From Alphaproteobacteria bacterium (GTDB lineage Bacteria > Pseudomonadota > Alphaproteobacteria > Rickettsiales > JADKJE01): a DNA stretch of 64,000 nt. Positions 36,815-46,058 of this stretch are shown one piece after another. The stretch lies in NCBI GenBank assembly GCA_016722515.1, contig JADKJE010000001.1, positions 974,802-1,038,801 of the forward strand. Direction: 5' to 3'. Position 1 is the first letter of the stretch. The number at the start of each line of letters is the position of its first letter. The translations under genes were made by a program, and so were the position numbers. Below the pieces are notes generated by a model. It saw only the letters and a program-made list of their open reading frames with translations. It did no database searches and was not told the DNA's origin.

Positions 36815-39472
36815 TTACCTCTGTATCTTTGATACATTTGGATCATTCTTACTCTGAAAAGCTTCATTTATAATACTAACGAATTTTCCTACCTTATTAT
36901 ATAAATAGCATTTTGATTCTATCGTGAGAGGTTTATTTATACTTGACTTGTTTACTGGCTCAAAAACAATGTTCCTTGAGTGCTTTAACAAATGGGTATT
37001 TAGGTTTTTTCCTTCTTTTCCATTAAATGACTGATCACATGAGACATACTGTGGTAAATCTGCTTGGGCAGTTTTTAAAAATTCAGGAGGTAGATTTGTG
37101 ACATTGCCTTCATCATCACTTATAATACGGTCGTGTACAACACCATGACTAAGCGCATTTTTAAGAAATAGAATCGCATCTAGACTACAGGAAACAAAAT
37201 CATCTTGCCTGATTATGTTGCCTTTTACAAACTGAATTTTATTAAATAATTCATAGACCTCAGGAGCCGTATCCTTCATTTCATAAACAATTCCCATAAT
37301 TTTTTCATGGTAATGATTATCATTTCCAGCGGAATTCGAAAAAAGCAATTTTATACTACCTTCTTTTACACTTAGTATACATGATACCGGATGCGCATTT
37401 GCAATATTTGTTACTGGAAAAGTAAGACCAACCTGCAACGACTTATCAGTTTTAGAAAATTTATATATTTTGTTTATAAAATCTTCGCTACTCAAGCAGT
37501 GGCAAATATTTATATTATACTTTTTATTATAATATTCTACTAATATGAGCAAAGATGCATCATTCATAATTAAAGAATGAACATTTTTAGACTCGAAACA
37601 TTCAGCGTATAGCCCTGATACTTCGAAATAAGGGAGCTGGATGCTCACTTTTTGAATGATAGGGTCATTTGATTCTATGTCACATATTACAAATAACTTT
37701 CTAATTTGAAAAATTAGATCATCAATATTGCTATTATAGATAATTGATAGGGGAATATCGATGGCTTGAAAAAAAGTCTTTTCATAATAAGTAGATAAAA
37801 CATTTTTTAATTGCATTGCTTGAAGAGAATTTCCTCCAAGCTGTAAAAATGTACGGTTAAATATTTCGGGATTAGCATCACCAAACATATTCTTCCAACT
37901 TTTTTCAATTAAATCACCTATAGTTTCGAGAGAATTATAATGATCATCATTTTTAACTAGGCCACTTGGTGTTTTTGATAAATATTTCTGAGGAATAGCT
38001 TCTTTTAATGCGTTTCGGTTCACTTTTCCATTTGCCAAACAAGGTATATCAGATATGGGTATTACATCTGATACCATCATTCCGGATAATTCTCCAAGCA
38101 AATAATCATTCGTTATTTCAATATTCTCTTTATTGTGATACAGAGCAATGAGCTTTTTATCAATCCCCGTTCCTACGGCAATGACAAAGCATCGTGTTTT
38201 TAATTTTTCAGTTAATAAATCTTCAATTCCTTTAATATTTACACGTTTACCCCTAATTTTTTCATGCCAGGTAGCGCGCCCTATAAACTGTAAGTCTTCT
38301 GCTGATTTACTCTTTTCAACAATGTCGCCAGTTTTATAATAGGTTTTTCCTTCTTTTATAGTAAACGATTTTTTATTCTCTTTATCATTATTATGATAAC
38401 CCGGAGATACTCCTGGTCCTGAAATAAGTAACTCGCCTCCTTCAGGATAGTTGCCTGATCCGTCAATAAGATAGTCGAGCCCTTCAGTAATTGCCCCCAA
38501 AGGAAAAGAGGTGAATCGATGGAGATCCGTTTCTGTGGTAATGGTATAGGAAGAAACCCAGGAACACTCAGTGGCACCATATCCATTAATGAGCTCACAA
38601 TGAGGGCTAGCTATTTTTTGAAATAATTTAGCATGCTCTAATGTCGTTTCTTCTCCGCCGATAGTAATAACTCTAAGATATGGAGGAAAACTTCCAGATG
38701 CATCCTCAAATATTAATGAAAACATTGAAGGGATAGAACTAAAAATAGTTACTTTATTATCATTAATACTACTAAGAATAGCGTTCCTGTCTAGTAAAGA
38801 TTCATGCAGCACAAGTGTAGCACCATTTAATAAAGCTCCATATATATCAACGATAGCTTGATCATGAGCAAAAGTGGCTAATTGAAATAAACTATCTGTA
38901 GCGCCTATTTTTAGGTCTCGGGTATAACGCTCTATTTGATGAACAATATTTTCTTGTGTCTGAATAACCCCCTTAGGGTTGTTACCTGTTGAGCCTGATG
39001 TATATAATAGGTAAGCAGGGCTCGGAGCTGTGGTAGTATAGTTTATGTTATTATTGCTGTAGTGGGATAAATCAATTTCTGGTATCTTTATCTGCTCTAA
39101 ATCTTTTAAAGATTGGGAGGTCTTCTCAGAATCACAGTATAAAACCATTGAAATATTAGAGTCCTTAATGATAAAATTAGTTCTTTTTTCTGGATCTTTA
39201 TCATTAAGAACAACGAATGTGCTATTAATTTTAAGAATAGCTAATTGACCGATTAACATATTAAACTTATCTGTGCCGCTAATACCTATGACATGATTAC
39301 TTTGATTCTTATCATTAAGCAGCCGTGCTAGTTTATTTGCACGTTCGTTTAGCTCTTTATAGCTTATTGGGGTATGATTGTGTATTACAGCTGTTTTTTC
39401 AGAAAACGATTCTGCTGTATCCTCAAATTTTCTGACCAAGGCAAGATTGGTCTTATCTGCTTTAAGTTTCAT
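36815..39472 (-). CDS. Adenylation-carrier didomain fused to a putative clan CE cysteine protease/acetyltransferase domain
   Basis: 885 aa. Residues 1-500 are an NRPS-type adenylation domain: YTSGSTG (157-163), NGYGATECS (297-304), YKTGD (379-383), IRGKRVNIKGIE (406-417) and NGKVNR (481-486, K483). Residues 510-600 are a carrier domain with LQLGGNSLQAM (S549 for phosphopantetheine). There is no condensation, thioesterase or reductase domain. The last 285 residues contain AHPVSCILSV (H694), LLFSNSAG (N713), IIRQDDFVSCSLDAI (Q756, C762). The H-19-N-Q-6-C spacing parallels YopJ and Ulp1-like enzymes. The gene is AT-rich compared with its neighbours and stands alone. I infer horizontal acquisition; substrate and product are unknown. 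Confidence 0.75.
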   Translation of the reverse strand: MKLKADKTNLALVRKFEDTAESFSEKTAVIHNHTPISYKELNERANKLARLLNDKNQSNHVIGISGTDKFNMLIGQLAILKINSTFVVLNDKDPEKRTNFIIKDSNISMVLYCDSEKTSQSLKDLEQIKIPEIDLSHYSNNNINYTTTAPSPAYLLYTSGSTGNNPKGVIQTQENIVHQIERYTRDLKIGATDSLFQLATFAHDQAIVDIYGALLNGATLVLHESLLDRNAILSSINDNKVTIFSSIPSMFSLIFEDASGSFPPYLRVITIGGEETTLEHAKLFQKIASPHCELINGYGATECSWVSSYTITTETDLHRFTSFPLGAITEGLDYLIDGSGNYPEGGELLISGPGVSPGYHNNDKENKKSFTIKEGKTYYKTGDIVEKSKSAEDLQFIGRATWHEKIRGKRVNIKGIEDLLTEKLKTRCFVIAVGTGIDKKLIALYHNKENIEITNDYLLGELSGMMVSDVIPISDIPCLANGKVNRNALKEAIPQKYLSKTPSGLVKNDDHYNSLETIGDLIEKSWKNMFGDANPEIFNRTFLQLGGNSLQAMQLKNVLSTYYEKTFFQAIDIPLSIIYNSNIDDLIFQIRKLFVICDIESNDPIIQKVSIQLPYFEVSGLYAECFESKNVHSLIMNDASLLILVEYYNKKYNINICHCLSSEDFINKIYKFSKTDKSLQVGLTFPVTNIANAHPVSCILSVKEGSIKLLFSNSAGNDNHYHEKIMGIVYEMKDTAPEVYELFNKIQFVKGNIIRQDDFVSCSLDAILFLKNALSHGVVHDRIISDDEGNVTNLPPEFLKTAQADLPQYVSCDQSFNGKEGKNLNTHLLKHSRNIVFEPVNKSSINKPLTIESKCYLYNKVGKFVSIINEAFQSKNDPNVSKIQR

Positions 39473-40302
39473 AATATAATAATTATTTATTTAATTTAAA
39501 TTATATTATAGCAAAAACCACATATCGTCAATATACACATAACCCAAGACAATAAATCAGCACTATACTACGTGCGGCACTTCGCCTTTCTTGAAAAAAC
39601 TTATGATGATTTCAGGTGTATTCTACGTTTCTCGTAGATACGATCTAATATTGCTTTTGCACTCTCGACTTTGGAACTTTTTTCGCCCCTACCCCTCCTC
39701 CCCCTTACACACGGCCTTCAGTGCCTTTGTGGAGCAAACATTTCCCATTAGCAAACATGGCCTTAGTCCCATTCAAAACCGTGGAATGGGGGATGAAACA
39801 AGCGGACTGCCATCTCCCTCTTGAGCAATTGCATGAACTTTTGGAACGGATCACGACTGTTAAAATCATGAGCCGCAGAGAAACATATGCCATGAATACT
39901 GATATGCCTAAGGAGATACCACCGATCTATCGCTGTCTCGAACTAACGGTACCAGAGCGATTTCGCCATTCATAAATAATAAACGCAGAGCCTCAAGCTC
40001 GTTGGGCGGTCTTGATTTTATTGGCTTTTTATCAATAAAGCTTCACAATCACGAAAAACAACATGCTGATTCTTTCCCATAACCAATCTCCCTCCTTATA
40101 AACCAAACCCAACTCACATTGGTTAACGGACGGTAACTATCAAACCTCATGGTTAAAAGGCGGTTACAGCGCATTTGTCTGCAACACTTCGTAAAAGTGC
40201 ATAGTTATTTTCGGCTGTTTAATGGGGAAAAATTGGGGGAAACCGCTTCACCACCTCCGGGACCACTTTCTTTAACTCATTGAATTACAATGAAAAAAAA
40301 AG
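39473..40302. other. Region with no supported gene before the integrated element
   Basis: About 830 bp. Two short overlapping plus-strand frames (39591-39824 and 39721-39975) have no recognisable domain; the second, with ADCHLPLEQLHELLERITTV, is the more coding-like and could be a fragment. Around 40274-40286 the sequence AACTCATTGAATT is repeated just left of the att copy at 51784-51796, so it is shared chromosomal or element flank. Confidence 0.4.
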
Positions 40303-40348
40303 TGGTGACCCCTACGGGAATCGAACCCGTGTTACCACCGTGAAAGGG
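40303..40348 (-). repeat. attL: 46-bp copy of the tRNA-Glu 3' end
   Basis: Identical over 46 bp to 51811-51856. It covers the CCA end, acceptor 3' strand, T arm and part of the anticodon arm of tRNA-Glu, then diverges, so it cannot make a tRNA. An inverted repeat GGCTGT/ACAGCC (40346-40351 and 40380-40385) follows it, and the integrase gene starts 142 bp further on. Confidence 0.92.
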
Positions 40349-40457
40349 CTGTAAAGTTGACTTGTGTGGACTTCACGATACAGCCACAATCAATTGATCT
40401 ATATGGATAATATCTATTATTGTTTTCTGTTGTGCACCAAAATTTTTCCATGTATAG

Positions 40458-40477
40458 TACCGAAATATTACCGAAAC
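40458..40477 (+). repeat. 20-bp repeat near attL (candidate integrase arm site)
   Basis: TACCGAAATATTACCGAAAC occurs here and again at 51736-51755 near the other att site, and contains two TACCGAAA units itself. Lambda-type integrases bind short arm-type repeats near att, and this copy lies directly upstream of the integrase start. The role is inferred from placement. Confidence 0.6.
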
Positions 40478-40490
40478 AAAAAGGTATCAT

Positions 40491-41786
40491 ATGGCACGCA
40501 CGGTACGGGATACGAAACTGGAAAGCAGGGCTGCTCGATTGAAGCTTGAGGTAAACCTTGAGCCCTACTGGAAGGGGATCGACCAGGGATTGCATATCGG
40601 ATATTATAAAGGCTCAACCGGCTCAACATGGATTGCGCGATACCGAAAAGAAAACAAAAAATATGTTAAGACAACCCTTGGTGTCACTGACGATGTGATT
40701 GACGCTGATGGCTTGAAAATACTTTCTTTCTCTCAAGCCCAAGAAAAATCCAGGGAATGGTTTAATAAGCAATCACGCATTGATGCTGGGATCGATAACT
40801 CCTATGGAAAGAAATACACCGTTGCTAACGCCCTTGATGACTATCTTGCTTGGTTTAAACATGAACGAAAATCCTATAGCTATACTGCCGGTACAATTGA
40901 AACTCAGATCAAGCCAGAATTAGGGAATATTGAGCTAACCAAAATAACCCCTAAGGCCATAACAACCTGGAGGAACAAACTTGCCATTACCCCTCCCCGA
41001 TTGCGTAGCCGTAAAGGGGAAGTCGTCAACTATGATAAAATGGGTGATGATCCTGATTCTCTCAGACGCAGAAAATCAACCGTCAACCGCATCCTAACCA
41101 TCTTAAAGGCCGCCCTCAATCATGCTTTCCGTGAAGGTTATGTAGCGAGTGATGAAGCATGGCGTAAGGTTAAGCCTTTCCATAATGTTGACAGTCCAAC
41201 CATACGTTATCTGAACAAAGATGAATGCATTCGCTTAATTAACGCCTGTGACCCTGATTTTAGAAGCATGGTGACCGCTGCCCTGTTCACCGGTTGTCGT
41301 TATGGTGAATTAACCCGACTTACCAGCAATGATTTCCACAGTGATAGCGGTACACTATTGGTACGGGAAAGCAAAAGCGGTAAACCCCGTAGAGTGGTGC
41401 TAACGCAGGAAGGCCAGCGTTTCTTTCAACAGCACACCAATGGAAAGAAAGGTGAAGACTTTATTTTCCTGAGAGAGAACGACCAAGAACCATGGGGCAA
41501 ATCCCATCAGGCAAGACGCTTAAACGAAGCGTGTAAACATGCCCATATTAAACCAGCTATTTCATTCCATATCTTACGTCATTCTCACGCAAGCCAATTA
41601 GCCATGCAGGGTGTATCAATGGCAATTATAGCTACCCAGTTAGGCCATTCTGATACTCGCGTGTGTGAACGCCATTACGCCCATCTTTGCCCTGATTACG
41701 TGGCCGATACTATACGGGCTAAGTTGCCTGAACTGGGGATTGTACACCAAAACAATGTCGTTAACTTGAAACGAGGTATCAAATGA
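40491..41786 (+). CDS. int: Tyrosine-type site-specific integrase
   Basis: 431 aa phage integrase that would recombine the 46-bp att sites. An N-terminal arm-binding part (about 1-95) with GYYKGSTGSTWIARYR, a core-binding SAM-like domain (about 110-225) and a catalytic domain with all six expected residues: R270 (TGCRYGEL), K295, H360 and R363 (HILRHSHASQ), H386 (LGHSD) and nucleophile Y396 (RHYAHL). Located just inside attL, the standard place. The following gene overlaps its stop by 4 bp. Confidence 0.95.
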   Translation: MARTVRDTKLESRAARLKLEVNLEPYWKGIDQGLHIGYYKGSTGSTWIARYRKENKKYVKTTLGVTDDVIDADGLKILSFSQAQEKSREWFNKQSRIDAGIDNSYGKKYTVANALDDYLAWFKHERKSYSYTAGTIETQIKPELGNIELTKITPKAITTWRNKLAITPPRLRSRKGEVVNYDKMGDDPDSLRRRKSTVNRILTILKAALNHAFREGYVASDEAWRKVKPFHNVDSPTIRYLNKDECIRLINACDPDFRSMVTAALFTGCRYGELTRLTSNDFHSDSGTLLVRESKSGKPRRVVLTQEGQRFFQQHTNGKKGEDFIFLRENDQEPWGKSHQARRLNEACKHAHIKPAISFHILRHSHASQLAMQGVSMAIIATQLGHSDTRVCERHYAHLCPDYVADTIRAKLPELGIVHQNNVVNLKRGIK

Positions 41787-42946
41787 GTACTGATCTGGCT
41801 AGCTCAGACAATCGAGGAGTAAATAGCTATCTTGCAGATGCTTTGAATCTGATTGCTTCTGGCTCTTTAAATTTAGAAGAATTTACCACATTCCTAATTA
41901 AAGATAATAATAAGCTGCTATATGAAATATACAGCCACCGTTGGCCTGGTTCTGAATATACGCTTGATAGCTCCAGCGAGTTTCGAGAGGATGCGCGAAA
42001 TGTAATTTTGGCTGGGTACCGAACGATATATCACATGTTACCAGGTATTGCCCCCACCATGATAGTAGATGAGATGATTGATCGAGGAAACCTGGAAGAA
42101 AAAATATATGCACCTCTGTATCCTAGAGACCAGTTAGAGAAAAAACTATCTGACCATCTTTTAAGCAACCTATGCGACAACCTTCCGATTAGCCAAGAAG
42201 AAAAAATGCTCTGGAAAAACAAAAGAAAGCATCATCTCCGGAATTTGATTAGAGGAGCTCACAAAGCAGCCCCTCAAAAAGTAAAGGAACCTAATATCCG
42301 TGATAAGCTACTTTCATTAAAGCGAGCAATATTTCAATTATCTAAGACATTAGAAAACACCTTGCTTCCACTTGACAGTGACATTAATTTCTTTTTTTCT
42401 CACAAAGCAGATGAACAACTTGCTTGTGCCCAACTGCTTTCCACCTGTGCTGAAGAAATAGCTACTAAAGACGGTGGATACCCATGGATATATTCACCTA
42501 CCAACATTAAAGTCGATGATAATGAGAATTATAAATATTTTGGAGGTATAATCCGACTAAAAAATATGCCTGATCTTAAATGGTTAGATTCGTGCGTGGA
42601 TATGGCTTTAGTTAAGAATGACCAAAAAATTAAAAAACCAAAAGATGGACATAGTAGAGTAGGAAAAGGTGTAGACAAAACAGCAGAACATTTTGTTGTT
42701 AACTTATGTAACCTTTACTACACAATAACTGGAAAAGAACCAAAAGTGAGCCGTTCGGGAAGCGACAATGTTTATAAGGGCGAAGTGCTACGTTTTATCC
42801 CACCTATCCTAGAAGGATTTAAAATAGATCGGGCTGAAAGTTGGATATTTAATATTATCAATTCTTGGATTGAAGGTAAAAAACCAACTTTACCTGCTCC
42901 CCTGTGGATAGAAAATCCTATAAATACGAACCCTGCAGGTTTATGA
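41783..42946 (+). CDS. Hypothetical element-encoded protein, 387 aa
   Basis: Not recognised. It overlaps the integrase stop by 4 bp (ATGA), so it is translationally coupled to it. By eye it is soluble and mostly helical, with a basic middle (WKNKRKHHLRNLIRGAHKAA) and a late part GHSRVGKGVDKTAEHFVVNL and GYPWIYSPTNIKVDDNENYK. No signal peptide, membrane helix or nucleotide-binding loop is seen. Position between integrase and AlpA suggests a regulatory, excision or helper-interference role, but this is a guess from context. Confidence 0.7.
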   Translation: MSTDLASSDNRGVNSYLADALNLIASGSLNLEEFTTFLIKDNNKLLYEIYSHRWPGSEYTLDSSSEFREDARNVILAGYRTIYHMLPGIAPTMIVDEMIDRGNLEEKIYAPLYPRDQLEKKLSDHLLSNLCDNLPISQEEKMLWKNKRKHHLRNLIRGAHKAAPQKVKEPNIRDKLLSLKRAIFQLSKTLENTLLPLDSDINFFFSHKADEQLACAQLLSTCAEEIATKDGGYPWIYSPTNIKVDDNENYKYFGGIIRLKNMPDLKWLDSCVDMALVKNDQKIKKPKDGHSRVGKGVDKTAEHFVVNLCNLYYTITGKEPKVSRSGSDNVYKGEVLRFIPPILEGFKIDRAESWIFNIINSWIEGKKPTLPAPLWIENPINTNPAGL

Positions 42947-43009
42947 CTTCTCTTCAGACTCATAAAACTGTCCTCTAAGCATTCGCTTGTTCACGAACGC
43001 GCTGGTAAG

Positions 43010-43039
43010 CTCCTACTTGTATCTCAACCAATGTAGGAG
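43010..43039 (+). promoter_or_regulatory. Inverted repeat that can mask the alpA ribosome binding site
   Basis: CTCCTAC (43010-43016) is the exact complement of GTAGGAG (43033-43039), which contains the AGGAG of the following gene 7 nt before its ATG. Folding would hide the ribosome binding site. Just upstream, GTTCACGAAC is a near-palindrome that could be an operator. Confidence 0.45.
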
Positions 43040-43046
43040 TTTTAAC

Positions 43047-43247
43047 ATGAATACAGCTAAACTAACCCTAACCATCCCCGAATTTTGCCAACAGGCAAAT
43101 ATCAGTCGCTCCCTTTTTTATAAATCAATATCAGAAGGATGGGCACCAACTACCATTAAGGCCGGACGAAGAACACTTATACCAACTCAGTCTGCTCATG
43201 ATTGGATAGAAAAGCTCATCGAACGCTCTGCTAAAGGAGGCATGTAA
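43047..43247 (+). CDS. alpA: AlpA-like HTH regulator / excisionase
   Basis: 66 aa from the ATG at 43047, which has TAGGAG upstream. TIPEFCQQANISRSLFYKSI is a MerR/AlpA-type helix-turn-helix, followed by a wing APTTIKAGRRTLIPTQSAHD and the WIEKL helix. Such proteins act as transcription activators of satellite or prophage integrase/replication genes or as excisionases. Its stop overlaps the start of the next small gene (TAATG). In PICI-like satellites alpA sits between int and the replication genes, as here. Confidence 0.85.
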   Translation: MNTAKLTLTIPEFCQQANISRSLFYKSISEGWAPTTIKAGRRTLIPTQSAHDWIEKLIERSAKGGM

Positions 43248-43450
43248 TGAGGCCTCCAATTAATACAAAAAACCCCCGTGTTGCCTGCCAGCAAAACCAC
43301 GGGGATAGAATAGTTCGTATATCAAGTCTTAATCTGGATAACAGAAGAAGTCAACAGCCGCTTGAACCGGATGGCTGGCAACCTTTACATAAACTCATTC
43401 ATCAAGTTCTTCGCAACATACCAGTAAATGGAGGCACTCATGGACAATAG
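43247..43450 (+). CDS. Small hypothetical protein, 67 aa
   Basis: Not recognised. It starts in the TAATG overlap with alpA and ends 11 bp inside the replication gene, so the three form a tight translational chain, which is the main reason to believe it. It is rich in N, Q, P and R with no clear domain (RIVRISSLNLDNRRSQQPLE). Confidence 0.5.
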   Translation: MRPPINTKNPRVACQQNHGDRIVRISSLNLDNRRSQQPLEPDGWQPLHKLIHQVLRNIPVNGGTHGQ

Positions 43451-46058
43451 CCAATTGTTTAAAGAAGCCATGTTGCGAAATGGGGTTATTTGTCATGATC
43501 CCATTATTGCTGATGGAAAATTTCATAAATTCTTTCATTCAGGGATACGTAAAAAATCAAGAAGTGCCTGGTATATATTTCATGGCAATTATGGGTCTTA
43601 TGGAGATTTTTCCCAAGCTATAGAAAAGGGATGGAGCATCGATAATGGTGAGGTAGTAACTCAATCTGAGCGCAAAATACGGAAAGAACAAGACGCGTTA
43701 AGGGCTGAGGGAATTCTTAAGACATATGAAGAAACCTCAAAGAAAACTGCTAAAATATGGTTTAAGTTGTCGGAGACAGGAGGATCATCTTATCTTCAAA
43801 GAAAGAAGGTTGATGCCTTTGGAATTCGATTCTCAAGAAATCAAATCATTATTCCAGTCAGGGATATTGATGGAAAAATATGGAGCTTTCAGCGCATTTT
43901 TAATAATGGTGATAAGCGATTTTTTGCAGGCGGAAAGAAGCAATGTTGCTTCCATGTGATTGGTACACTTGAAGATGGCAAGCCATTCTTTTGTGTAGAA
44001 GGTTACGCAACCGGTGCATCGGTATATATGGCAACAGGCATAACAACCGTCATTGCCTTTGATGCTGGAAACTTGGAGCCTGTTATTAAAGCCATTAAGA
44101 ATAAATATTCTCAATCCCCTATCACTATTGCCGCGGATAATGACCAATGGAAAGAGCGTAATACCGGAAAAGAAAAAGCAGAAGAAGCGGCTGCCAAACA
44201 TGGATGTATGATTGTCCTCCCGCAATTTCCGGACACCGTAAAAAGGGATAAGCCTACAGACTTTAACGACCTGCATTGTCTGGTTGGATCGGATGAAGTA
44301 AGAAAGCAACTTACTCATACACCTCCTCCACCACCTACCAAAGAGCCAGCTACAGCCATGCCCCGTGGCTTCTTCATGCGCAAAGACGGACTATACTATC
44401 AACAGAATGAAGATACATCCTATTGGATATGCTCTCCTTTGTATGTCAAAGCACATGTCAGAGAAGAAACTGGTGAGAACTGGGGCAAGTTGCTTGAATG
44501 GAAAGACCCTGACGGCACCACTCACAAATGGACAATGCCACTTAGCATGTTGGCGGGTGAAAGCGTTGATTTACGCGCTCAACTTATGCATCTTGGATTA
44601 AACGTCTCTACCAGCACCTCTAACCGTAACCGCCTGAATGAATACATCCAAACGGCCAACCCAACTATGCGGGCAAAATGCACTTCCCGTATTGGTTGGC
44701 ATGGAGCTTCTCGGTTTGTGTTGCCGGATAGAGTGTTTCCCGATACTGAACCCTTATATCTGCAAAGCGATAGTCACAATTTTCGTACCTTCAAAACAAA
44801 GGGCACACTTGAATCATGGCAGCAAGCAGTGGCTATTCCATCAAGAGGCAATAGCCGGTTGGTATTTGGTCTATCATGCGCTTTCGCAGCACCGCTGCTT
44901 CATATCACAGGTTCAGAAAGCGGCGGTTTTAACCTGAAAGGTAAAAGTTCTTCAGGTAAGAGCACTTCACTGGTAGTGGCTGGAAGTGTGTGGGGCGGTG
45001 GTAGCAATAATGGGTTTATTCAAAGCTGGCGTTCTACCAGCAATGCCCTTGAAGCCGTGGCAGAAGCTCATAATGATTGCCTGTTATGCCTGGATGAATT
45101 AGGCCAAATTGATGGAAGGGAAGCAGGGGAAGTATCCTACATGCTGACCAACGGTACCGGTAAGAACCGCTCAAAATCTAGGGGTGGGCTACGCAAAGCC
45201 CATGAGTGGCGTTTGTTGTTCTTATCTACGGGTGAGATATCCTTATCCGATAAGATCAATGAGGGTGGCAAACGTGTTCAAGCCGGTATGCAAGTGCGGT
45301 TGGTAGACATACCCGCCGATATCGCCAGTGAGCATGGAATCTTTGACACGCTGAATGGTTTTGCCTCTGGTGATGCGTTATCCTCCCATTTAAAGGAAGC
45401 TGCTACTCACCACTATGGCACCGCAATTAGGGAATTTCTAACGCATATTGTTGCCCATAAAGATAAACTTGTTGAACAACTAAATGGAGCAAGGAAAGCT
45501 TTCCAAATAGCGTTTGTTCCTGACAATGCAGACGGTCAAGTCAGCCGTGTTGCTGGCCGCTTTGCCTTGGTTGCTACAGCAGGTGAGCTTGCCATCCAAA
45601 TTGGTGTGTTACCTTATAATCAAGGTGAAGTCATACAAGCGGTAGGAACTTGCTTTAAAGCATGGCTGGATGATAGGGGGTCTGTTGCGTCCTTAGAATC
45701 AGAACAAGGTATTGCCCATATTCGTGCATTCTTTGAAAGCAATGCCGCCAGTCGCTTTGCGACGATGGAAGATATTTTTAACAAGGAAAACCGCATTATC
45801 AACCAGGCAGGATTCAAACGTAAGAACCACGAAGGACATTACGAATTCTTCGTCTACCCCCAAGTGTTCCAAAAGGAAATCTGTAAGGGCATGGATCATA
45901 AAGCAATGTGTCATGAGCTGGTTAAATTGAAGATGCTTGTTCCAGGTGATGGGAATCGATTTGTGAAGAATCAGCGGCTTCCAGAAGTCGGGGTAAAGAA
46001 AATGTACTGTTTCACTTCCAGCATGATGGCTGATGCCGATATGGAGGTCACCGCATGA
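43440..46058 (+). CDS. Toprim and DUF927 primase-helicase-like replication protein
   Basis: 872 aa from the ATG at 43440, which has GGAGG at 43430-43434; a longer frame starts at 43428. A primase-like N-terminal part (GNYGSYGDFSQA), a Toprim core (CVEGYATGAS, IAFDAGN, ITIAADND; residues about 180-270), then a DUF927 region with Walker A GKSSSGKS (501-508) and Walker B CLLCLDELGQID (about 544-555). Such proteins combine primase and helicase activity for autonomous replication of satellites and plasmids, as the P4 alpha protein does. No zinc-binding cysteine cluster is obvious. It is followed by an overlapping gene that holds an iteron-like array. Confidence 0.88.
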   Translation: MDNSQLFKEAMLRNGVICHDPIIADGKFHKFFHSGIRKKSRSAWYIFHGNYGSYGDFSQAIEKGWSIDNGEVVTQSERKIRKEQDALRAEGILKTYEETSKKTAKIWFKLSETGGSSYLQRKKVDAFGIRFSRNQIIIPVRDIDGKIWSFQRIFNNGDKRFFAGGKKQCCFHVIGTLEDGKPFFCVEGYATGASVYMATGITTVIAFDAGNLEPVIKAIKNKYSQSPITIAADNDQWKERNTGKEKAEEAAAKHGCMIVLPQFPDTVKRDKPTDFNDLHCLVGSDEVRKQLTHTPPPPPTKEPATAMPRGFFMRKDGLYYQQNEDTSYWICSPLYVKAHVREETGENWGKLLEWKDPDGTTHKWTMPLSMLAGESVDLRAQLMHLGLNVSTSTSNRNRLNEYIQTANPTMRAKCTSRIGWHGASRFVLPDRVFPDTEPLYLQSDSHNFRTFKTKGTLESWQQAVAIPSRGNSRLVFGLSCAFAAPLLHITGSESGGFNLKGKSSSGKSTSLVVAGSVWGGGSNNGFIQSWRSTSNALEAVAEAHNDCLLCLDELGQIDGREAGEVSYMLTNGTGKNRSKSRGGLRKAHEWRLLFLSTGEISLSDKINEGGKRVQAGMQVRLVDIPADIASEHGIFDTLNGFASGDALSSHLKEAATHHYGTAIREFLTHIVAHKDKLVEQLNGARKAFQIAFVPDNADGQVSRVAGRFALVATAGELAIQIGVLPYNQGEVIQAVGTCFKAWLDDRGSVASLESEQGIAHIRAFFESNAASRFATMEDIFNKENRIINQAGFKRKNHEGHYEFFVYPQVFQKEICKGMDHKAMCHELVKLKMLVPGDGNRFVKNQRLPEVGVKKMYCFTSSMMADADMEVTA

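Noticed and set aside
36815..39472. A nonribosomal peptide biosynthetic cluster
   Set aside because: No condensation, thioesterase, transporter or phosphopantetheinyl transferase gene is nearby; it is a stand-alone fusion.
39591..39975. Two overlapping short plus-strand frames before the element
   Set aside because: No domain, poor start contexts and mutual overlap; left as part of a gene-poor stretch.
40303..40385. A second tRNA-Glu gene
   Set aside because: Only the 3' 46 nt match; the D arm and 5' acceptor strand are absent, so it is an att duplicate.
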